A DNA stretch of 13,066 bases from JANQIV01 sp050117315 (GTDB lineage: Bacteria; Bacteroidota; Ignavibacteria; Ignavibacteriales; Melioribacteraceae): NCBI GenBank assembly GCA_050117315.1, contig JASFMY010000158.1, positions 1 to 13,066 on the forward strand, read 5' to 3'. Below, piece after piece: positions 7,750 to 13,066 of the stretch (position 1 is its first letter; every line of letters starts with the position of its first letter). A model generated the notes under the pieces. That model saw only the letters and a list, made by a program, of their open reading frames with translations. It did no database searches and was not told where the DNA came from. The position numbers and the translations under genes are program-made.

Positions 7750-8925
7750 TCAATAATATAAACCGTTTTCTTTCAAATATTTTAGCCAGTCATTAGGGTG
7801 AATACCTAGCTTTAGGGATTTAATTTTTCCCAGTTCAAAACCTACTTTACTTTCTAATATGTTTGCAATAAAGACTGCGCTTGGAACTGAAAAGTGTTCA
7901 TCGAATTCTGCTTTATCATAATGATTGTGCTGATACACTGCATCAATAATGTTCTCAGGCAAGCCCCATAAGGTTAAAAAGTAAGCCCCTACTTCGGAAT
8001 GAGTGACTCCGTAAATTTCTTCCTCAGCTTTTGAAAGTCTTATGCCTTTCTTTTTCATTAAATCAAACACGTCTTGAGGGTAGCCTTTCAAGTTGAATAA
8101 AACCAATTTGCCAATGTCATGAAGTAATCCGGCAATGTATGCATTCTCCATCATTTCATATTCATCAGTAGAATATTCGTAAATTAATTCTTCAGCATAT
8201 TTTCCTACTTTATTGCTGTGTATCCACATCTTCTCAAAATAATCTTTGTACTTTTTGTCTATCTTGAATTGAGTATATATTTCATGGTACAAAAGCAGGG
8301 ATTTAATAATATTTTTTCCGAGATAATTAACAGCAGAAATCGGATCAATAACTCTATTACTGATACCGAAAAAAGATGAGTTAACTATCTGTAGTATCTT
8401 AACAGTAAAGGAGACGTCGGAAGAAATTATTTCACTGACACGCTGCATTGAGGTGTTTTTGTTAGAGAGTTCATTCTCAAGTTTTTCATAAACTTTAGGT
8501 AGAGTCGGCAAAAAACTTATTCTGTTAATCAAGCTTGTTAAATTATTATCCTGAAGAAAAAATGATAACCTGGATTTGCTTGTTAAAATTCTATTCAGCT
8601 TTATCTTATTCAGCGGTTTGGAAATTATATTATGTGCATAAACACTTCCTTCTGCAACAGCAGAAAAATCATTATGCTCGGTTAATAATATTCTTATCAC
8701 ATTATCATAATTGTCATGATAATATTTTAGGATATTATCACCATCGGGCAACTTCAGACCTTTTTGCACAAATACGATATCCGGTTTAATCGATTCTGAT
8801 TTTTCTCTAAACGTTTCTAAATCGGCGATACTGTCTATTTCATAATTTGGATCTATTTCATTAATAATTTCTTTTATACTTTGAATTTCTTCCCGGTCTT
8901 TATTAATAATTATAATTTTATCCAT
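7750..8925 (-). CDS. Receiver-HDOD signalling protein with a degenerate receiver domain
   Basis: The frame opens at 8931, but the ATG two codons in (8925, 391 residues) is better placed, 7 bases after GGAG. Residues 1-120 have the receiver fold: IIIINKDREE, then KPDIVFVQKGLKLPDGDNIL at 48-66, ILLTEH at 79-84 and the conserved lysine K103 in SKPL. The phosphoacceptor aspartate is replaced by Q54, so normal phosphorylation is not expected. Residues 133-330 are an HDOD domain (ISFLPTLPKVYEKLENELS, DVSFTVKILQIVNSSFFG, AVNYLGKNIIKSLLLY). It keeps an HD-like GLLHDIGKLVLFN with H269-D270, plus H236, H309 and H333; a later usual aspartate is N355 in FIANILE. HDOD proteins act in signalling, and most lack HD-phosphohydrolase activity. 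Neighbours give no clue to its partner. Confidence 0.87.
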   Translation of the reverse strand: MDKIIIINKDREEIQSIKEIINEIDPNYEIDSIADLETFREKSESIKPDIVFVQKGLKLPDGDNILKYYHDNYDNVIRILLTEHNDFSAVAEGSVYAHNIISKPLNKIKLNRILTSKSRLSFFLQDNNLTSLINRISFLPTLPKVYEKLENELSNKNTSMQRVSEIISSDVSFTVKILQIVNSSFFGISNRVIDPISAVNYLGKNIIKSLLLYHEIYTQFKIDKKYKDYFEKMWIHSNKVGKYAEELIYEYSTDEYEMMENAYIAGLLHDIGKLVLFNLKGYPQDVFDLMKKKGIRLSKAEEEIYGVTHSEVGAYFLTLWGLPENIIDAVYQHNHYDKAEFDEHFSVPSAVFIANILESKVGFELGKIKSLKLGIHPNDWLKYLKENGLYY

Positions 8926-8953
8926 TATCATTCTCCAGGATGGGCTTTTCTAA

Positions 8954-8959
8954 ATTATA
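8954..8959 (-). promoter_or_regulatory. Candidate -10 box of the receiver-HDOD gene
   Basis: TATAAT on the minus strand at 8959-8954 lies 28 bases before the preferred ATG at 8925, leaving a short leader that includes the CTGGAG ribosome site. No convincing -35 box is found; TTTACG is only 14 bases upstream. Confidence 0.4.
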
Positions 8960-9033
8960 ATCGGATAAAAATTCGTAAAGTTGAATTTTATCAGTTAGAA
9001 GTTAAGAATTAGACTTTATAAAAACACCCTATT

Positions 9034-9147
9034 TCAAAACAGTAACATTTTTTCCAAACCGTCCCACATCCGTCCGCCAATTACCTGCGCTCCGAATGTT
9101 ATAGTCGCTGCTTCCATTTCCGTCTTACCGTTATTTCCCTTCAACAT
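9034..9147 (-). CDS. Possible small ORF or gene remnant, 37 residues
   Basis: The minus-strand frame from ATG 9147 to TGA 9034-9036 encodes 37 residues, starting MLKGNNGKTE and ending WDGLEKMLLF. The same frame stays open upstream to a TAG at 9220-9222, giving 61 codons without a stop. Its GC content is about 45 percent (51 of 114 bases), clearly above the AT-rich surroundings, and its residues look protein-like (glycines, a tryptophan, few repeats). GAG lies 6 bases before the ATG, a weak ribosome site. I recognise no family. It could be a small gene, the tail of a decayed or transferred gene, or chance. Confidence 0.35.
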   Translation of the reverse strand: MLKGNNGKTEMEAATITFGAQVIGGRMWDGLEKMLLF

Positions 9148-9216
9148 AACTTTCTCGGTTTTTGTTACTAACGTGATTTGATTTAATACGTCAAATAAAT
9201 AAATTGCAATAGTCCT

Positions 9217-10260
9217 ATGCTAAACAAGATTAAAAAAATATTATTCTTTGGTTCGTTCTTGCTGTTAATCATCATCGGGAAAGAATTTGTAGAACTCTTT
9301 GCAGGCATTTATGCATTTTCAGAAACAGCAGCATACATTTTTGCAGCAATACTTATGGTTTTAGCTTATTATTTTGTTGGTATTCCTCTTTATAAAATCC
9401 TTAAACTTCCGGGAAGCTTCTCGCCTGTTTACAAAAAAGAATTAGAGTATGTTGAATTAATTTCTAGAATAGAAAAGTTTAAGAAAAATAAATTCCTTAA
9501 AGAAAAAGGGGTTGATTTCTCTTCACTTCAAACTAATAAAGAATCATACAGTAATATTATTTCCGTATTTGAAAAAGAAACAGACTTAATAAGAAAAAAA
9601 TATATTTCAAATCTTTTTTACTCATCTTCAATTTCTCAAAACGGGTTCTTAGACGGCATATTAATTCTATCGACTGCAGTAAATTTGATAAAGGAAATTT
9701 TTGTTCTTTATAACGGGAGAGTATCCAACAAAGATTTAATAATAATTGCAAAGAAAGTATATTACTCGATAGTCATAGGAGGTTCGGAAGGTATTGAATA
9801 TGTTACCGATGAATTTATCTCCAAGTTTGCAATCGGAGGAATTAATAATATTCCGTTTATTTCGAAAGTTACAGGCTCGCTTGCAGATGGTTTCATTAAT
9901 GCAATGCTGCTTGCAAGAGTTTCAATTATAACCGAAAACTACTGCAAAAAAATTCATATCGAATCGGATAAAGAGTTATATCCGAGTATCGATTTAGTCT
10001 TGAAAACTACAAAATTAATTACGCAAGATATTTTTGATAAAGTGAAATTTACTATGCAGAATATGAGCAAAGAGAAGATAGAACAACTTTTATCAAAAGT
10101 GTCAAATCCCGTTAATTACGTTTTGAAGGAAAGTTTCGGGAAAGCGAAAAACTCAAAAGATTATATTTACAAAGGTTTTGAGAATAGTAAAAATATTTTT
10201 AGTTCAATAAACATCTTTAGTTCTAAAAAGAGAAAAGATTATTTAGCTGATATCGACTAG
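9217..10260 (+). CDS. Inner-membrane protein resembling DUF697/YcjF
   Basis: This 347-residue protein begins with two hydrophobic helices, about residues 8-28 (ILFFGSFLLLIIIG) and 36-58 (TAAYIFAAILMVLAYYFVG). A charged, probably helical stretch follows at 72-135. Residues 138-245 resemble the DUF697 domain of YcjF-type proteins: NGFLDGILILSTAVNLIKEIFVLYNGRVSNKDL, then SEGIEYVTDEF and SLADGFINAMLLARVSIITENYCK. The last 90 residues are charged and lysine-rich. DUF697 proteins are membrane proteins often found beside or fused to GTPases; no GTPase motif is present here. The role is unknown. The ATG has no clear ribosome site, but later ATGs would remove the membrane helices. It is the only complete plus-strand gene here and converges on the receptor-like gene ending at 10323. 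Confidence 0.72.
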   Translation: MLNKIKKILFFGSFLLLIIIGKEFVELFAGIYAFSETAAYIFAAILMVLAYYFVGIPLYKILKLPGSFSPVYKKELEYVELISRIEKFKKNKFLKEKGVDFSSLQTNKESYSNIISVFEKETDLIRKKYISNLFYSSSISQNGFLDGILILSTAVNLIKEIFVLYNGRVSNKDLIIIAKKVYYSIVIGGSEGIEYVTDEFISKFAIGGINNIPFISKVTGSLADGFINAMLLARVSIITENYCKKIHIESDKELYPSIDLVLKTTKLITQDIFDKVKFTMQNMSKEKIEQLLSKVSNPVNYVLKESFGKAKNSKDYIYKGFENSKNIFSSINIFSSKKRKDYLADID

Positions 10261-10322
10261 TTGAGACTTCATTAGGATACCGTAAGTCAATATAAATTAT
10301 TTGTTCTCTATCCAAATGTATT

Positions 10323-12302
10323 TCAATTAATAACGAGTTCTGCTACTAAAAACAAAGTTAGGTTTGAATAAGCTCCGTTGGGAGTATAAATATTTTTCTG
10401 ATTAAAAATATTCTTAAACGCTAGGTTAAGCCTTAATCGACGGCTTGCAAACCACTTCTGTACCGAAGCGTTGCATAAAATTTTCCCGGGTATTTTATAG
10501 TTTATATAACCTTGCGATTTGTCTTCCAGGTCTTTAAATGTTTTCCACTTGCTTTTGCTTATAATATTTAATGAAAAAGAAATGAACAGATCATCTGCCG
10601 GAGAATAACCTGCGTTGTATAATAATTTGTGTTCCGGGAATACTTCGTAATAATCTTTAAATAATTTATCGCCGGTAATTTTATTTATATAATTGTACCG
10701 GAGTTTATGAGTAAATGAAGACGATACATCATGATTGATGCATAATTTAAAACCACCGGAGGAGCCGTCAACATGTGATATAAAAGAGCTCAGTTCAGTT
10801 TCAAGTTTTCCCTGTCCTACATTCACATAAGAATAACTTTCAAGTGCAAGATTGGTAAATTTATTATAAAACAATTCTGATTCAAAGCTAACAGACCGGG
10901 AGAAGTTGTGTATCCATCCTGCTTCCACATTGAACTGGCAATTCTTTCCAATGTGGTTTGAAACACTTGTACAACACATAAAATTTTCAAATATATTATA
11001 TCCCCTGTTGTTCCAGTACCAGATATCGTTGTTCTCCGAAACGTTTCTTTGAGAATATGAGATGACAGTTTTTAGTAAGTTGTTACGGTCAATTACAAAA
11101 TTATTACTGAAACTTCCTTTTACAACAACTCTTTTTGTATCGTACCCGAAATATAGCTGCAGTATATGATACAGTTTACGAAAAGATGAGCCGCTTATTT
11201 CACCGTATAACTTATAATGATTGTTTGTGTTTTGATAAAGCTCATACTGTGTTTTGAGAGTATTTAAGTCAATTCCGCCGCCTACTTTGTAACTCAAGTT
11301 TTCTTCTTTATGTACATAATTAGCGCTCAATAGTGTATTGTTCATCTTCCAATCGAAATCAGGATGTTCAAAACCCACGGGCATTTTCATTTTATTGGAT
11401 GAAAATTTTATTGAGTACTCAAACGAATTAAATTGACTAAATACTTGCGTTCCCGAAAACCCAATGTGCACAAGTTTTGTATCTACAGGCAGCTCTTTAG
11501 CTAATGGGCTGAAATAAATTAAATCCGATCCGTAAGATGAAAGGAAATTATATTTACCGCTCGTAGAATATAACACAGTAAGTTTCGGCTTTGTCGGAAG
11601 AGCATTGATATTAAGTATAGCCGAAAGTCCGTCTGAATAAATTTTCCTGTATTTGAAATCATAATCTTCCAGCCGGGTGGAAACAGGTTTATCTGCAGTC
11701 GGATAAAGAAACCTGTTGGTTTTATAAGATATCGATACATCAAAATTATTGCTGCCGTAGGTTAATGCAGTTGAAAAATCGGGGCCTATTATGTCAATAT
11801 TTACAGAGTTGTATTTTGTATATTTATATGGACCGGGATCCCCGGTTTCATTGCCGGCCGTAAAATAAGCGTTAAAAGAAAATCCGTTTACAGGTTTACT
11901 TGTGCAAATATTTATAAATCCTCTTTCGGTAAACTCACCGCTTATAATTTGCGGCGTAGTTGAAAATTCTACGCTGTCGATTTGCACAAAGGTAACCGGC
12001 AGCATGTTTATGTTTTTCATGTTCAAAAAATTCAAATCAACTCTTTGCCCGTCAACCATGAGCAGCCAGCTTTGTGATTGGCCGAACGATGTTTTGCCGG
12101 AGTTAGTCTGCCATCTGAAACCGTCAATTGTATATGAATACCAGTCCGGTAAATAATAAAATATATCGCTTAATTTAGAGACACTGTAATTTTGAAGGTC
12201 AGCTATACCAATAACTTCATTTGCTTTTATAAATTTGTTTTGCGCCGGAAGGAAAGTACAGAACAAAAGCGCATAGGTTAATATTTGTATTATATTTTTC
12301 AT
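10323..12302 (-). CDS. Divergent TonB-dependent-receptor-like outer-membrane protein
   Basis: This 659-residue protein starts with a signal peptide (IIQILTYALLFCTFLPAQ, 4-21). Residues 28-136 read as a reduced receptor plug: SVSKLSDIFYYLPDWYSYTIDG, SWLLMVDGQRV at 79-88 (compare VLIDGRRV), then FVQIDSVEFSTTPQIISGEFTERGFINICTSK, which parallels the usual IERIEV..GAVGGVINI. Residues 140-659 alternate strands and turns like a barrel, including SLNIISKSKWKTF and FKNIFNQKNIYTPNG near the end. There is no N-terminal carboxypeptidase-like domain or clear TonB box, it is shorter than common receptors, and the final residue is asparagine, not the usual aromatic. It may be an unusual receptor or a barrel that no longer uses TonB. 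Its start overlaps the stop of the preceding small gene by four bases (ATGA), and no ribosome site is seen, so translation is probably coupled. Confidence 0.75.
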   Translation of the reverse strand: MKNIIQILTYALLFCTFLPAQNKFIKANEVIGIADLQNYSVSKLSDIFYYLPDWYSYTIDGFRWQTNSGKTSFGQSQSWLLMVDGQRVDLNFLNMKNINMLPVTFVQIDSVEFSTTPQIISGEFTERGFINICTSKPVNGFSFNAYFTAGNETGDPGPYKYTKYNSVNIDIIGPDFSTALTYGSNNFDVSISYKTNRFLYPTADKPVSTRLEDYDFKYRKIYSDGLSAILNINALPTKPKLTVLYSTSGKYNFLSSYGSDLIYFSPLAKELPVDTKLVHIGFSGTQVFSQFNSFEYSIKFSSNKMKMPVGFEHPDFDWKMNNTLLSANYVHKEENLSYKVGGGIDLNTLKTQYELYQNTNNHYKLYGEISGSSFRKLYHILQLYFGYDTKRVVVKGSFSNNFVIDRNNLLKTVISYSQRNVSENNDIWYWNNRGYNIFENFMCCTSVSNHIGKNCQFNVEAGWIHNFSRSVSFESELFYNKFTNLALESYSYVNVGQGKLETELSSFISHVDGSSGGFKLCINHDVSSSFTHKLRYNYINKITGDKLFKDYYEVFPEHKLLYNAGYSPADDLFISFSLNIISKSKWKTFKDLEDKSQGYINYKIPGKILCNASVQKWFASRRLRLNLAFKNIFNQKNIYTPNGAYSNLTLFLVAELVIN

Positions 12303-12886
12303 CGGAGGAAATTTTTTAACCAGAGCGGAGTTTCAATTGAATAACTTAAACCTGCCTCAATATATATTAAGTTTATTTTCTTTTTTGTAAAAATACAGAA
12401 ATAATTCGCAGTTAAATTTAGGTTGAGCCTACTGCTAACTTTTTGTACAAGTTGAGAGACTACTCCTATTGTTACCTCATGTTCAAGAAGGTCTGTTGCG
12501 CTGTTAACTTCTTCGGTTTTGTCAAACTTCATTTGAAACATTCCGACGCGCGGACCAACTAATAACTTTCCTGTTTTATAAATCATAAATTCTTTTTGCC
12601 ACTGGAGATATATGTGAAAACTTTTAAAGTCGGGAAGCTCTTCTTCCTCAGCGGTAAACGGACTGTATGCAATACCTATACCCAATAGCCCGGAACTGTA
12701 AGGCGTTGTTACGGAAAAATCAACCGCCTTGCCCGATTTCCAATAGTCATCTAGTTTTGTTTTGTGAACGTTATATATTCCGTCAATACAGAAATTAAGA
12801 AGATTAAAATCATTGTTTTCTTGTGCAGATATAACCGTCATGCATGGGTGTAAGAAAAATATTAAACAGGTAATTAATTTCTTCAT
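12299..12886 (-). CDS. Small exported protein, probably an outer-membrane beta-barrel, function unknown
   Basis: The frame opens at 12931 (210 residues), but the inner ATG at 12886 is preferred (195 residues). It gives a normal signal peptide, MKKLITCLIFFLHPCMTVISAQ, and a good TATAAT lies inside the longer version. The mature part (FNLLNFCIDGIYNV, GLLGIGIAYSPF, SFHIYLQWQKEFMIY, KLLVGPRVGMFQM, HEVTIGVVSQLVQ, RLNLNLTANYFCIF, IYIEAGLSYSI) looks like about eight amphipathic strands, as in small outer-membrane barrels. I recognise no family. It overlaps the receptor-like gene by ATGA, so the two are probably made together and may act together at the outer membrane. Confidence 0.68.
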   Translation of the reverse strand: MKKLITCLIFFLHPCMTVISAQENNDFNLLNFCIDGIYNVHKTKLDDYWKSGKAVDFSVTTPYSSGLLGIGIAYSPFTAEEEELPDFKSFHIYLQWQKEFMIYKTGKLLVGPRVGMFQMKFDKTEEVNSATDLLEHEVTIGVVSQLVQKVSSRLNLNLTANYFCIFTKKKINLIYIEAGLSYSIETPLWLKNFLR

Positions 12887-12907
12887 TGCAGAGAAAATAT
12901 CCGTCAC

Positions 12908-12935
12908 ATTATAAAGATATAATTTTATCATACAA
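12908..12935 (-). promoter_or_regulatory. Candidate promoter of the small barrel / receptor-like pair
   Basis: On the minus strand TTGTAT (12935-12930) and, 16 bases on, a perfect TATAAT (12913-12908) precede the preferred ATG at 12886. The transcript would start near 12901, leaving a leader of about 15 bases. The -35 match is partial. Confidence 0.45.
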
Positions 12936-12949
12936 TTTAATCAGAAGCG

Positions 12950-12966
12950 AAGCTTTTAGAAAGCTT
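12950..12966. repeat. Short inverted repeat between divergent genes
   Basis: AAGCTTT (12950-12956) and AAAGCTT (12960-12966) form a 7-bp inverted repeat with a 3-base loop. It lies between the minus-strand pair and the plus-strand gene at the right edge, so it could be an operator. It is short enough to be chance. Confidence 0.3.
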
Positions 12967-13031
12967 TTACTAACTTTAAAGAATTTTATCTGGAAATGAG
13001 AAAAAAATATAAAGGCGGATAAAGCTATATT

Positions 13032-13066
13032 ATGTCATTTACAGATAAAATTCTGTTGTGCGAAAC
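13032..13066 (+). CDS. Start of a plus-strand gene cut by the window edge
   Basis: ATG at 13032 opens a frame, MSFTDKILLCE, running off the edge. AAGGCGG lies upstream, but about 13 bases away, longer than usual. The opening resembles small zinc-ribbon proteins that begin M-x-x-x-DK-x-L-x-C, but eleven residues are too few to assign a family. It would be transcribed divergently from the minus-strand pair. Confidence 0.35.
   Translation, partial: MSFTDKILLCE

Noticed and set aside
8701..8723. Inverted repeat ATTATCAT / ATGATAAT
   Set aside because: It lies inside the receiver coding sequence, is AT-only in most positions and has no promoter context, so chance is likely.
8535..8789. Plus-strand open frame of 84 codons
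   Set aside because: It is a shadow of the receiver domain in the minus-strand gene.
10261..10322. Terminator between convergent genes
   Set aside because: I looked for a GC stem with a T run on both strands and found none.
11902..12156. Plus-strand open frame of 84 codons
   Set aside because: It is antisense to the plug of the receptor-like protein.
12302..12310. CGGAGGAA resembling a ribosome binding site on the plus strand
   Set aside because: No plus-strand start codon with a credible frame follows; it is the complement of the last codons of the small barrel gene.

Overview
The window suggests a member of the Ignavibacteria (Bacteroidota/Chlorobi group), though this is inference without a search. 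The sequence is AT-rich. A secreted protein ends in a sorting domain with the YPNPFNPST motif typical of type IX secretion cargo in that group. There are large TonB-dependent outer-membrane receptors with signal peptides, and several starts have clear AGGAG-like ribosome binding sites, as in Ignavibacteria but less commonly in Bacteroidia. No tRNA, rRNA, CRISPR array, transposase or insertion sequence was seen.

Positions 1-6676 look like one minus-strand, sugar-responsive operon, read from about 6640 towards position 1. Its order is a TIGR01782-like TonB-dependent receptor, a secreted beta-helix protein with a C-terminal sorting domain, a GntR-headed LacI-type (AraR-like) repressor, and the N-terminal 272 residues of a GH2 enzyme very like beta-glucuronidase UidA, cut by the window edge. 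A perfect 46-bp palindrome centred on GGTATACC follows a TTGACA promoter ahead of the receptor. The same 8-bp core recurs just ahead of the GH2 gene. The simplest model is that the repressor binds both sites and releases them when a uronic-acid-containing sugar arrives, turning on import, surface handling and hydrolysis. No SusD-like gene lies beside the receptor.

Positions 6677-9216 hold a spacer with a strong bidirectional terminator, a peroxiredoxin-like thioredoxin-fold gene with a CNHC motif, a receiver-HDOD protein whose receiver lacks the phosphoacceptor aspartate, and a spacer carrying a possible small minus-strand ORF of unusually high GC. Positions 9217-10260 encode a plus-strand membrane protein resembling DUF697/YcjF.

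Positions 10323-12931 hold a two-gene minus-strand unit with a 4-base stop/start overlap: a small exported, probably beta-barrel protein, then a divergent TonB-receptor-like protein with a minimal plug. The right edge carries the first codons of a plus-strand gene. The most interesting part is the operator-controlled, SusD-less uronide operon and its uncharacterised beta-helix protein.
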